A stretch of 15,266 nucleotides of DNA from the NCBI GenBank assembly GCA_002314265.1, contig DCEW01000001.1:1-15266 (forward strand). The letters are read 5' to 3'. This stretch comes from Flavobacteriales bacterium UBA1820. GTDB taxonomy: Bacteria > Bacteroidota > Bacteroidia > Flavobacteriales > UBA1820. Below the pieces are notes generated by a model. The model was given only the letters and a program-made list of their open reading frames with translations, did no database searches and had not been told where the DNA came from. Position numbers and translations under genes: made by a program. Below, piece after piece: positions 6,871-15,266 of the stretch (the stretch's first letter is position 1; each line of letters opens with the position of its first letter).

Positions 6871-7476
6871 TTAGCCTCCGTGCGCGAGGAGATGTTCCAC
6901 GAGGATTTTTACTCCGATGCCCACCAGAATGATGCCTCCGCAGAGCCCCGCCCAGCGGTTGAGCCGCAGTCCGAAACGCAGACCCATGCCGATGCCCGAG
7001 AGGGACGAGGCAAGCGTTACGGCAAAGATGATGACGGTGGCCAGCACGATCCGGATGTTGAGAAAGGCAAACGAGATGCCTACGGCCAGGGCGTCGATGC
7101 TGGTGGCCAGGGCGATGCACAAGGTGGTGCGGGTGCTCCAGGGGTGAGCCGTGTCTCCTTCCGGGGCTTTCGGACAGGAGCAGGTGTCTTTGGACGCATG
7201 GCCTTCCCGCAGGCTTTCCCAGATCATTTTCCCACCGAGAAATCCCAACAGGGCGAAGGCGATCCAGTGGTCGAGGCTTTCGATCAGGCTTTTGAAATGT
7301 TCTCCGGCGATCCATCCGATAACCGGCATGGCGGCCTGAAAGGCGGCCAGTGTCAGGGCGATCTTCAAGGCACGAGCCATCGAAAAGCGTTTCATGGCTA
7401 CTCCGCCCGATACCGAGGCCGCAAAACTGTCCATCGACAGTCCGAGGGCCAGCAGGAGGAGTTCGACAGCAGTCAT
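6871..7476 (-). CDS. mntP: MntP-type manganese efflux pump
   Basis: This 201-residue integral membrane protein exports Mn2+ from the cytoplasm. It has six predicted membrane helices arranged as two repeats: about 3-22, 36-58, 68-88, 117-138, 143-163 and 175-195. Each repeat opens with the family's acidic motif: LGLSMDSFAASVSGG (11-25, Asp16) and ATSIDALAVGIS (124-135, Asp128). GFLGGKMIWES (78-88) is also characteristic. The loop after the third helix contains a Cys-x-Cys pair (CSC at 99-101), common in this family. I chose the ATG at 7476 because it places the first helix at the N-terminus. The leader is about 55 bases and holds a perfect palindrome at the expected transcript start. I do not see the conserved core of the yybP-ykoY manganese riboswitch that precedes mntP in enterobacteria, and the leader looks too short to hold one. 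Confidence 0.93.
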   Translation of the reverse strand: MTAVELLLLALGLSMDSFAASVSGGVAMKRFSMARALKIALTLAAFQAAMPVIGWIAGEHFKSLIESLDHWIAFALLGFLGGKMIWESLREGHASKDTCSCPKAPEGDTAHPWSTRTTLCIALATSIDALAVGISFAFLNIRIVLATVIIFAVTLASSLSGIGMGLRFGLRLNRWAGLCGGIILVGIGVKILVEHLLAHGG

Positions 7477-7515
7477 GGCGTGAGGTGGTTCGTTTTTTCG
7501 TTTGTGGATCCCTTG

Positions 7516-7529
7516 TCCGCCTAGGCGGA
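7516..7529. promoter_or_regulatory. Perfect 14-base palindrome at the mntP start point (candidate operator)
   Basis: TCCGCCTAGGCGGA is a perfect inverted repeat lying 5 bases downstream of the mntP -7 box, so it spans roughly the first transcribed bases. That is a classical position for a repressor operator. MntR/DtxR-family regulators recognise short palindromes of this general kind, but the sequence is not a recognised MntR box. In RNA it could instead fold into a 5-base-pair hairpin with a CTAG loop at the 5' end. Confidence 0.4.
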
Positions 7530-7534
7530 GGGTG

Positions 7535-7542
7535 CAAAAGTA
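7535..7542 (-). promoter_or_regulatory. Bacteroidota -7 promoter element of mntP
   Basis: The minus strand reads TACTTTTG, an exact TAnnTTTG match. The nearest upstream TTTG on that strand (7566-7569) is 23 bases away, slightly too far, so the -33 is doubtful. The expected start is near 7530, right at the palindrome. Confidence 0.55.
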
Positions 7543-7557
7543 CAAACAAAAACTGCG

Positions 7558-7565
7558 TATATTTG
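7558..7565 (+). promoter_or_regulatory. Possible -7 promoter element of the NatAB-type exporter operon
   Basis: TATATTTG matches TAnnTTTG exactly. It lies only 15 bases from the divergent mntP -7 box, so the two promoters must overlap. It predicts a long leader of about 180 bases for the exporter genes, including the purine-rich tract. No -33 TTTG is visible. Confidence 0.45.
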
Positions 7566-7649
7566 CAAAAATTTTTCCCTTTCCTGTGGAAAACAGGCCA
7601 AAGCGGGACAGGCATGCGCGAGAATGTCCCGAACGAAGGCGGAACAGGC

Positions 7650-7701
7650 AGGGAGGGGGGGAGAGAGGAGAGAGAGGGGAGAGGATAAGAAAGAGAAAAA
7701 A
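7650..7701 (+). repeat. Low-complexity polypurine tract in the exporter leader
   Basis: From 7650 to 7685 every base is G or A, with many GAGA and GGGG words. After a single T the run continues as A-rich purines to 7701. It lies between the predicted promoter and the ATG of the ATPase gene. Such tracts can form triplex DNA or act as extended ribosome-standby sequence, but no function is shown here. Confidence 0.7.
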
Positions 7702-7750
7702 TGACTCGGGAAATACCCGGCAGCGCATAGCATCTAAAAATATTCAATAT

Positions 7751-8707
7751 ATGTCGGACACGATCTTGCGGGCGGAGGAATTGACCAAGAAATACGGTCA
7801 GCAGACCGCCCTCGACCATTTGAATGTCGAAATCCCGCGCGGCAGCCTTTTCGGGTTGCTCGGTCCCAACGGAGCGGGGAAGACGACTTTTATCCGCTTG
7901 ATCAACCAGATCCTCGTACCCACCCAGGGGCAGATCTACTTTGCCGGGCACCCGCTGGTGCGGGAGGACATCGCCCGGATCGGCTATATGCCCGAGGAGC
8001 GCGGCTTGTACAAGAACCTGACGGTGATGGATCAGGCGATGTACCTGGCCCAGCTCAAGGGCCTGTCGGCGCATCAGGCCAAATTGCGCATCCGCAAGTG
8101 GCTCGCCAAATTCGGCATCGAAAACTGGGCGGACAAAAAAATCCAGGAACTCTCCAAGGGGATGGCGCAGAAGGTTCAGTTTATCGTCAACGTCCTCCAC
8201 GAGCCGGAGGTCATGATCCTCGACGAGCCTTTCAGCGGTTTTGACCCCATCAATGCCGAGATGATCCGCAGCGAGATCGAACAGATGTGCAAGAACGGCA
8301 CGACCATCCTCTTTTCCACCCACCGGATGGAGTCGGTGGAGCAGATGTGCACGCACATCCTGCTGATCGACAAAGGCCGGGGCATCCTTTCGGGCGAGCT
8401 TACCCGCATCAAGGAGCGTTACCGCCAGGGGGTGTACAAGGTGGACATCGACATTCGTGCCGAACAGCGCAGCGCGCTGGAAGCCCTGCCCGAATTTATC
8501 GGTTGGGAGGACGATCCGCGCACGATCAAACCTCAGGCGCTCTTCCGTCTGAAGGACCTCGACAACCCCAATGCTTTGTTGAGCACGCTCGCTTCGATGG
8601 GACAGATCCATTCCTTTGCCGAGCAGCTGCCTTCGGTGAGCGATATTTTCTTCCAGGCAGTCGAAGGCGACGCCGGAAGCCTGACCTCTGCCGGAGGGGC
8701 GGCGTGA
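7751..8707 (+). CDS. ABC transporter ATPase, NatA-type, of an ABC-2 exporter
   Basis: This 318-residue cytoplasmic ATPase powers the membrane protein encoded next. It shows Walker A GPNGAGKTT (38-46), a Q-loop region in which the usual Gln is replaced in YMPEERGLY (79-87), the signature LSKGM (134-138, a variant of LSGGQ), Walker B VMILDEP (154-160), the D-loop GFDP (163-166) and the switch His191 in FSTHRME. The PEERGLY and LSKGM variants are typical of the NatA-like branch (COG4152). A C-terminal domain of about 100 residues follows the nucleotide-binding domain, as in this branch. NatAB of Bacillus exports sodium, but related pairs export other compounds, so the substrate is open. The ATG at 7751 gives the natural MSDTILRAEELTKKYG start; the longer open frame upstream runs through the purine tract and is not coding. 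The gap to the permease gene is 63 bases. Confidence 0.9.
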   Translation: MSDTILRAEELTKKYGQQTALDHLNVEIPRGSLFGLLGPNGAGKTTFIRLINQILVPTQGQIYFAGHPLVREDIARIGYMPEERGLYKNLTVMDQAMYLAQLKGLSAHQAKLRIRKWLAKFGIENWADKKIQELSKGMAQKVQFIVNVLHEPEVMILDEPFSGFDPINAEMIRSEIEQMCKNGTTILFSTHRMESVEQMCTHILLIDKGRGILSGELTRIKERYRQGVYKVDIDIRAEQRSALEALPEFIGWEDDPRTIKPQALFRLKDLDNPNALLSTLASMGQIHSFAEQLPSVSDIFFQAVEGDAGSLTSAGGAA

Positions 8708-8770
8708 ACCTCCCTTTCCCTAACTGGTGTATGATCCGAAAAACAAAACGAGAAAAATCCTTTTGATACC

Positions 8771-10168
8771 ATGGCATCCAAAAATAAAATAGGACTTATC
8801 ATCCGTCATGAATACCTCATGCGGGTGCGTAAAAAATCGTTCTGGCTGGTCGGTCTCCTTACGCCCATCGCTCTGGTGGCCGTAGGCGTGCTCATCGCTT
8901 TTCTGGCCGCGGTCAACGAGAGCGAAACGACTACCGTGGGGCTGTACGACCTTTCCGGGCGGATGGCTTCCCGGATCGAGGGCGACGACAATCTCCGTTT
9001 CGTGGCTTTGGACGTAGCGTCCCTTCCACTGGATTCGGCCAAGGTGCTGCCCCTGCGCGACGATTCCTTCAAAGGAGTGGTGGTCTTTCCGGCCGATACC
9101 ACGGACGACTATTCGGTGATCGAGCGCGGCACGGCCATGTACTACAACGAAAACGTACCGATGTCGGTGCAGGGTACCGTCGCCTCGCAGGTAGAACGCA
9201 TCATCAAGGACCGGAAGATCGAACGGTTGGGCGTCGATCCCAAGGTATTGGCCTCGACCGATGCCGATGTGTCCATCCGTCTGGTGGACGTGAGCCAGGA
9301 AGCCGACGAGCAGACCGACGGGAACGTCGTCCAAGGGATTAAGCTCGCCCTGGCCTTTATCCTGTGCTTCATGCTGTATATGTTCATGGTCTTCAGCGGC
9401 AACATGGTGATGACCTCCACCCTGGAGGAAAAGACCAACCGCATCGTCGAAGTCATCATCTCTTCCGTGCGGCCTTTTGAACTGATGATCGGCAAGATCA
9501 TCAGTTCGGGGCTGGTCTGCATCACCCAGCTGGCTATCTGGGTGGTGATGCTCACCGGACTGTCCATCGTCGGGGTGGCCGGACTCTCTTCCGTGTTGGG
9601 ACCCGATCCGTCGGAAATATCGCCGCAGGTAACCGAGCAGATGACCCAGACCGTCGCCCAGACGGCTCCCCAGGCGGTTGCAGCCATGGAGACGGCCGGA
9701 GGTTCGTCCGGGGAGATGGCCCAATTCATCGCCCAGCTGGCGCAGATCGATTTCCTGAGCATTGGGCTCGTCTCGATCGTGTTCTTTATCCTGGGGTATC
9801 TGCTTTACGCCTCGCTGTATGCAGCGGTCGGCGCGGCGGTGGATTCGGCCGGCGATGCGGGTCAATTCGTGATGCCCATTACGATCCCGCTGTTGGTAGC
9901 GTTTTATTGCGCTTTTTTGAGTGTGGAAAATCCCAACGGCCCGGTGGCTTTCTGGATGTCGATGATCCCGCTCACCTCACCGGTGATGATGATGGTGCGC
10001 ATCCCCTTCGGGGTGCCCGCCTGGGAAGTGGTCGTCTCGGCGCTGCTGCTGGTGGCTGCATTTCTGGCCGTTACGTGGATGGCGGCCAAGATCTACCGGA
10101 TCGGGTTGCTGTCCTATGGCAACAAACCGACCTACAAGGATCTCTGGCGCTGGATCCGGATGAACTGA
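8771..10168 (+). CDS. ABC-2 permease, NatB-type, partner of the upstream ATPase
   Basis: This 465-residue permease has the layout of the NatB family (COG1668). One N-terminal helix (about 24-47) precedes a large extracytoplasmic domain (about 48-188), then come five further helices near 190-212, 244-272, 328-352, 366-385 and 418-440. The segment TSTLEEKTNRIVEVIISSVRP (about 215-234) is the conserved cytoplasmic coupling motif that contacts the ATPase. A loop of about 50 residues between the third and fourth helices (about 276-327) is rich in Gln, Thr, Ala and Met, contains MTQTVAQTAPQAVAAME, and is probably exposed outside. With the ATPase it should form an exporter; sodium or an antimicrobial are the usual suggestions for relatives, and nothing here decides between them. 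The start at 8771 follows an AT-rich leader and gives the standard short N-terminus before the first helix. Confidence 0.9.
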   Translation: MASKNKIGLIIRHEYLMRVRKKSFWLVGLLTPIALVAVGVLIAFLAAVNESETTTVGLYDLSGRMASRIEGDDNLRFVALDVASLPLDSAKVLPLRDDSFKGVVVFPADTTDDYSVIERGTAMYYNENVPMSVQGTVASQVERIIKDRKIERLGVDPKVLASTDADVSIRLVDVSQEADEQTDGNVVQGIKLALAFILCFMLYMFMVFSGNMVMTSTLEEKTNRIVEVIISSVRPFELMIGKIISSGLVCITQLAIWVVMLTGLSIVGVAGLSSVLGPDPSEISPQVTEQMTQTVAQTAPQAVAAMETAGGSSGEMAQFIAQLAQIDFLSIGLVSIVFFILGYLLYASLYAAVGAAVDSAGDAGQFVMPITIPLLVAFYCAFLSVENPNGPVAFWMSMIPLTSPVMMMVRIPFGVPAWEVVVSALLLVAAFLAVTWMAAKIYRIGLLSYGNKPTYKDLWRWIRMN

Positions 10169-10299
10169 CGCAGAGACGACGCCCTTTGTCCGTACTCCGG
10201 TCCGTTTGAAACAAACCGGTGGGGCAGGAAAACAGCCCCGGACAAGGCGCGTGGGGAGCGAACAGAAAAAAAGAGGACGAAATACGTTCAAAGAGAAAA

Positions 10300-11109
10300 A
10301 TGATACACTTAAAAACCAAGGAAGAAATCGCCAAGGTTCGCCGTGCGGCGCTGATGGTTTCCCGTACGCTCGGCATGTTGGCTTCAGAAGTCAAACCTGG
10401 CGTAACGACCCTCCAGCTGGACAAACTGGCCGAAGAGTTCGTGTTGGATCACGGAGCGAAACCTTCCTTCAAGGGCCTGTACGGATTTCCCAATGCCTGC
10501 TGCATCTCGGTAGGGGCGCAGGTGGTACACGGGATCCCCAACAAGGAGCCCTTGCGCGAAGGCGACATCGTTTCCATTGATTTCGGAGCCGAAGTGGACG
10601 GATACCACGGCGACCACGCCTATACCTTTGCCGTCGGGGAAATCGACCCTCGCGTGGCCAAACTGTTGAAAGTAACCAAGGACAGCCTCTACCGGGGCAT
10701 CGCGCAGGCCAAGGAAGGCAACCACATCGGCGACATCGGCCATGCCATCCAACGCTATTGCGAGGACTACGGATACGGCGTGGTGCGCGAGCTCTGCGGC
10801 CATGGCCTGGGCAAGAAAGTGCACGAAGACCCTCTGGTGCCCAATTACGGCACGCGCGGTCATGGCGAGCGGATCGAAAACGGTATGGTGCTGGCCATCG
10901 AGCCGATGATCAACCTGGGTACGCACCGCATCCGTGAACTTTCCGACGGGTGGACCATCCTGACCAAAGACCTGAAGCCTTCCGCGCATTTCGAACACGA
11001 CATCGCCGTACTCGACGGCCGTCCGGTGCTGCTGTCCACTTACAAGTACATTTACGAGGCTCTGGGGGTTGAATCTGCAGAGGAAGAGCCGTTTTTGTAC
11101 CCGGAATGA
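10300..11109 (+). CDS. map: Type I methionine aminopeptidase
   Basis: This enzyme removes the initiator methionine from nascent proteins when the second residue is small. The 269-residue protein has the pita-bread fold signatures and all five metal ligands: Asp94 (SIDFGAEVDG), Asp105 (YHGDHAYTF), His168 (CGHGLGKKVHEDP), Glu201 (AIEPMIN) and Glu232 (HFEHDIAV). Each lies three positions before its E. coli counterpart, and the substrate-contacting His77 and His175 are also kept. The ATG at 10300 follows an A-rich leader (AAAGAGAAAA) and gives the usual N-terminus; the open frame extends upstream to 10219 but the extra residues resemble no Map. I see no good promoter in the 131-base gap after the exporter genes, so read-through from them is possible. 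The gene ends just before a strong terminator. Confidence 0.97.
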   Translation: MIHLKTKEEIAKVRRAALMVSRTLGMLASEVKPGVTTLQLDKLAEEFVLDHGAKPSFKGLYGFPNACCISVGAQVVHGIPNKEPLREGDIVSIDFGAEVDGYHGDHAYTFAVGEIDPRVAKLLKVTKDSLYRGIAQAKEGNHIGDIGHAIQRYCEDYGYGVVRELCGHGLGKKVHEDPLVPNYGTRGHGERIENGMVLAIEPMINLGTHRIRELSDGWTILTKDLKPSAHFEHDIAVLDGRPVLLSTYKYIYEALGVESAEEEPFLYPE

Positions 11110-11135
11110 ATTTAGGATAAAGTCAGCAAAAGCAG

Positions 11136-11176
11136 AAGCCCGTTTTATAAATGTTTGATAAAACGGGCTTTTTTTT
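11136..11176 (+). terminator. Intrinsic terminator after map
   Basis: The stem pairs AAGCCCGTTTTAT (11136-11148) with ATAAAACGGGCTT (11158-11170) across a nine-base loop and is followed by a run of eight T (11169-11176). This is a textbook rho-independent terminator. Its T-run also supplies the -33 element of the next promoter. Confidence 0.95.
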
Positions 11177-11205
11177 GGCAGTAAGGAGGAGAATTGGTAC
11201 CTTTG
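11174..11205 (+). promoter_or_regulatory. Promoter of the nfnAB genes (-33 TTTG, 20-base spacer, -7 TACCTTTG)
   Basis: TTTG at 11174-11177 and TACCTTTG at 11198-11205 are separated by 20 bases, which matches the Bacteroidota promoter in both elements and spacing. The start point should be near 11209-11210, giving a leader of about 33 bases to the nfnA ATG. The -33 element lies inside the T-run of the map terminator. Confidence 0.75.
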
Positions 11206-11242
11206 CAGGTCAAGTCGAAAAAAGAAAACATACGACATCGCG

Positions 11243-12115
11243 ATGTACGAGATCACACAGAAAAAGCTGCTGGCGCCCAACATTTACTACATGGAGGTGT
11301 ATGCGCCGCGGGTAGCCGCTTCGGCTCTTCCCGGTCAGTTCGTCATCGTCCGCACGGGCGAATGGGGCGAGCGCATTCCCTTGACAGTCGTGGATTACGA
11401 CCGTCAGAAGGGCACGGTGGCCATCGTCGTTCAGATCGTGGGGGCCTCTTCGCGCAAGATCTGCGCGCTGGAGCAGAACGACCGTTTTACCGATTTTGTG
11501 GGCCCGCTGGGGCAGCCTTCGGAGTTTGTCCACGAGAGCGACGAGGAGCTTCGCAGCAAGAAACGCCTGTTTATCGCCGGCGGAGTAGGGGCTGCGCCGG
11601 TCTATCCCCAAGTCAAATGGCTGCGCGAGCGGGGGGCTTCGGCCGATGTGATCATCGGTGGGAAGACCCGGGATTTTATCCTGCTGGACAAAGAGATGGA
11701 AGCTCTCGGGGCCACCTTGCACATAGCTACCGACGACGGTTCGCGGGGATACCACGGCATGGTTACCGGCTTGTTCAAACAGTTGATGGAGTCCGGTGCC
11801 CGGTTCGACCAGGTGATCGCCATCGGCCCGATGATCATGATGAAATTCGTGGCATTGGCCACCAAGGAGTACGGCATCCCGACCATCGCATCGCTCAACT
11901 CGATGATGGTGGACGGTACCGGGATGTGCGGTGCCTGCCGGGTAATGGTGGGAGGAAAGGTGCGCTTTACCTGTGTGGATGGTCCGGAGTTCGACGCCCA
12001 TCAGGTGGATTTCGACCTGGCGATGCGCCGCGGGGCGATGTTCCGCGAGGAGGAAAAGGAGCGCGATTGCCGTTGCATGGAACAATTGGCCGAAAAGGCT
12101 GCTAACAATCAGTAG
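11243..12115 (+). CDS. nfnA: NfnA, small subunit of NADH-dependent ferredoxin:NADP+ oxidoreductase
   Basis: NfnA (NfnS) binds FAD, NAD(H) and one [2Fe-2S] cluster in the electron-bifurcating NfnAB complex, which couples reduced ferredoxin and NADH to the reduction of two NADP+. The 290-residue protein has a ferredoxin-reductase-like fold: PGQFVIVR (30-37) and ERIPLTVVDYD (43-53) for FAD, GPLGQPSEF (87-95), FIAGGVGAAPVYPQVK (110-125) for the nucleotide, and a C-terminal cluster motif. The motif contains Asp224, Cys229, Cys232 and Cys244 in VDGTGMCGACR and the following TCVDGP. This unusual Asp-plus-three-Cys set is the one described for Thermotoga NfnA, offset by five residues. A CRC pair near the C-terminus (276-278) is extra. 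The nfnB ATG follows the stop by 13 bases. Homologues have often been labelled sulfide dehydrogenase or dihydroorotate dehydrogenase electron-transfer subunit; the NfnB partner settles the assignment. Confidence 0.92.
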   Translation: MYEITQKKLLAPNIYYMEVYAPRVAASALPGQFVIVRTGEWGERIPLTVVDYDRQKGTVAIVVQIVGASSRKICALEQNDRFTDFVGPLGQPSEFVHESDEELRSKKRLFIAGGVGAAPVYPQVKWLRERGASADVIIGGKTRDFILLDKEMEALGATLHIATDDGSRGYHGMVTGLFKQLMESGARFDQVIAIGPMIMMKFVALATKEYGIPTIASLNSMMVDGTGMCGACRVMVGGKVRFTCVDGPEFDAHQVDFDLAMRRGAMFREEEKERDCRCMEQLAEKAANNQ

Positions 12116-12128
12116 ATAGACGAAGAAA

Positions 12129-13529
12129 ATGGCTGCAAAAGGTCCCAGAATATATCCCAAAGAGCAGGATCCGCAGGTGCGGGCGCACAATTTCGAGGAA
12201 GTTTGCTATGGCTTTACCCCCGAGGAGGCCGTCCTGGAAGCCCAGCGTTGCCTGCACTGCAAGAAACCCAAATGCGTGGAGGCTTGCCCCGTTTCGGTGC
12301 AGATCCCGGATTTCATCGCTGAAGTTGCCCGGGGCGACTTCGAGAAAGCTGCCGAAGTCATTGCGCGCGACAGCGCCCTTCCGGCTATCTGCGGCCGTGT
12401 ATGCCCGCAGGAAACGCAATGCGAGGGGGCGTGCATCATGGGGATAAAGTTCGAACCGGTGTCCATCGGCAAACTCGAACGTTTTACCGCCGACTGGATG
12501 CGGGAAAACGGCAAGCAGGTCAAGACGCAGATGCAGCCTGCCAACGGCCATAAGGTGGCGGTGATCGGCAGCGGCCCTTCGGGACTGGCGTGCGCCGGCG
12601 AACTGGCGGCGATGGGTTATCAGGTCAAGATCTTCGAAGCCCTGCACAAAGCGGGCGGCGTGCTGGAATACGGTATTCCCGAGTTCCGCTTGCCCAAGGA
12701 AAAGGTCGTGGCCTACGAGATCGACAACGTCCGCAAAATGGGGGTGGAGATCGAGACTAACGTCATCGTCGGCCGGACGGTTACCATCGATTCGCTGATG
12801 GATCAGGATGGATACGAAGCCGTGTTTATCGGCAGCGGTGCGGGGTTGCCCAATTTCATGGGCATCGAGGGCGAGAGCCTCAACGGAGTGGTCTCGGCCA
12901 ATGAATTCCTTACCCGGGCCAACCTGATGCGCGCTTACGATCCGCAGGCCGATACTCCTATTTACGTCGGGCACAAAGTCATCGTGGTCGGCGGCGGCAA
13001 CGTAGCCATGGATGCTGCGCGTACCGCCTTGCGCCTGGGTGCGGAGGTGCACATCGTGTACCGCCGTACGGAAAAAGAGCTTCCGGCTCGCGTGGAGGAA
13101 GTCCACCATGCCAAGCAGGAAGGGATCCTCTTCAACTTTTTGACCAACCCCGTACGGGTACTGGGCGATGACAAGGGCCGGGTTCGGGCCATCGAATGCA
13201 TCCGCATGGAACTGGGTGAACCGGACGAGAGCGGACGGAGGCGTCCGGTGGCGGTGCCGGGTTCGGAGTTTACCCTCGAGGCCGATGTGGTCATCATGGC
13301 GCTGGGTACTTCGCCCAATCCGCTGCTCAAGGCCACCACGCCCGGTCTGGAAGCCAACCGCAAGGGCTGCCTGACGACCGATGCCCAGGGACAGACCACC
13401 CGCGAAGGGGTCTTTGCCGGCGGGGATGCGGTTACGGGCGCTGCGACAGTCATTCTGGCGATGGGGGCAGGTCGGAAGGCAGCCAAGGCCATCGACCATT
13501 ACATTCGAGAAAAATCGCAACGGAAATAA
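12129..13529 (+). CDS. nfnB: NfnB, large subunit of NADH-dependent ferredoxin:NADP+ oxidoreductase
   Basis: NfnB (NfnL) carries the bifurcating FAD, two [4Fe-4S] clusters and the NADP(H) site. The 466-residue protein is closely related to the small subunit of glutamate synthase. The N-terminal cluster domain has Cys41, 44, 49 and 53 (CLHCKKPKCVEAC) and Cys88, 92, 98 and 102 (CGRVCPQETQCEGAC). The FAD fold has GSGPSG (147-152), followed by GGVLEYGIPEFRLP (176-189). The NADP fold has GGGNVAMD (288-295) and YRRTEKELPAR. The C-terminal FAD-contact motif is GVFAGGDAVTGAATVILAMGAG. On its own it could be mistaken for GltD, but no large glutamate synthase subunit is present and nfnA lies directly upstream. 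The start is preceded by GAAGAAA, typical of A-rich Bacteroidota leaders. nifJ follows after 94 bases on the same strand. Confidence 0.93.
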   Translation: MAAKGPRIYPKEQDPQVRAHNFEEVCYGFTPEEAVLEAQRCLHCKKPKCVEACPVSVQIPDFIAEVARGDFEKAAEVIARDSALPAICGRVCPQETQCEGACIMGIKFEPVSIGKLERFTADWMRENGKQVKTQMQPANGHKVAVIGSGPSGLACAGELAAMGYQVKIFEALHKAGGVLEYGIPEFRLPKEKVVAYEIDNVRKMGVEIETNVIVGRTVTIDSLMDQDGYEAVFIGSGAGLPNFMGIEGESLNGVVSANEFLTRANLMRAYDPQADTPIYVGHKVIVVGGGNVAMDAARTALRLGAEVHIVYRRTEKELPARVEEVHHAKQEGILFNFLTNPVRVLGDDKGRVRAIECIRMELGEPDESGRRRPVAVPGSEFTLEADVVIMALGTSPNPLLKATTPGLEANRKGCLTTDAQGQTTREGVFAGGDAVTGAATVILAMGAGRKAAKAIDHYIREKSQRK

Positions 13530-13602
13530 GACTCTTTTTATCCTCTCCGGGAGAAGGGTAACCGGGGAGCGGAAAACAATGTGAACCTAAAACAAAGAAT
13601 GA

Positions 13603-15266
<1,664 letters not shown>

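Noticed and set aside
7477..7530. A yybP-ykoY manganese riboswitch in the mntP leader
   Set aside because: The predicted leader is only about 55 bases and I could not find the conserved internal-loop sequences of that riboswitch.
6731..8611. A 626-codon minus-strand open frame opposite rlmB, mntP and the ATPase gene
   Set aside because: It runs out of frame through mntP and antisense to the ABC ATPase motifs; the translation shows low-complexity Arg/His/Pro-rich sequence and no family.
8730..8766. An 11-codon open frame (MIRKTKREKSF) between the ATPase and permease genes
   Set aside because: It is too short and too A-rich to separate from ordinary leader sequence; nothing marks it as translated.
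10197..10221. An imperfect inverted repeat (GTTTG, AAA, CAAAC with partial CCGG flanks) after the permease gene as a terminator
   Set aside because: The stem is short, its flanks pair imperfectly, and no T-run follows; read-through into map remains possible.

Overview
This window looks like chromosomal DNA of a fermentative, anaerobic member of the Bacteroidota, probably Bacteroidales and possibly near Alistipes; the genus is a guess. By eye it is moderately GC-rich. Three things support the phylum. Exact matches to the Bacteroidota -7 promoter element TAnnTTTG lie upstream of seven genes. Start codons follow A-rich leaders rather than strong Shine-Dalgarno sites. The gene set fits as well: an OxyR with both redox cysteines, an NfnAB pair and a one-chain pyruvate:ferredoxin oxidoreductase. 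I see no phage, insertion sequence, CRISPR array, tRNA or rRNA, so this is mostly core genome.

Layout. Positions 1-634 (-) hold the first half of an aspartate aminotransferase, cut by the window edge. Divergent from it, 775-2070 (+) encodes an unusual electron-transfer flavoprotein in which an EtfB-like domain is fused to the FAD-binding domain of EtfA. A 99-residue three-helix membrane protein follows after three bases. A gene-free stretch at 2374-2777 carries two perfect GTTCCACGTGGAAC palindromes, which match ParB-binding parS sites, and ends in a good promoter for mnmG (2778-4655). A bidirectional hairpin terminator separates mnmG from the convergent oxyR (4833-5798, -). rlmB (6049-6792, +) is divergent from oxyR. 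mntP (6871-7476, -) converges on rlmB and is divergent from a NatAB-type ABC exporter (7751-8707 and 8771-10168, +). map (10300-11109) follows and ends in a strong terminator. Immediately after it, a promoter drives nfnA and nfnB (11243-13529), and then nifJ (13624 to the edge).

How the genes fit together. The right-hand block is an energy-metabolism module: pyruvate:ferredoxin oxidoreductase reduces ferredoxin, and NfnAB couples reduced ferredoxin plus NADH to NADPH formation. The fused flavoprotein on the left is probably another electron carrier, but its partner dehydrogenase is not in the window. OxyR and MntP suggest attention to peroxide and manganese balance in an organism rich in iron-sulfur enzymes. 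mnmG, rlmB and map are translation housekeeping genes. The parS pair suggests the segment lies in the origin-proximal part of the chromosome; this is inferred from other bacteria and is not shown here.

The points most worth a second look are the shortened ETF beta-alpha fusion with its coupled membrane protein, the twin parS sites, and the divergent mntP/exporter promoter region with a perfect palindrome at the predicted mntP start point.
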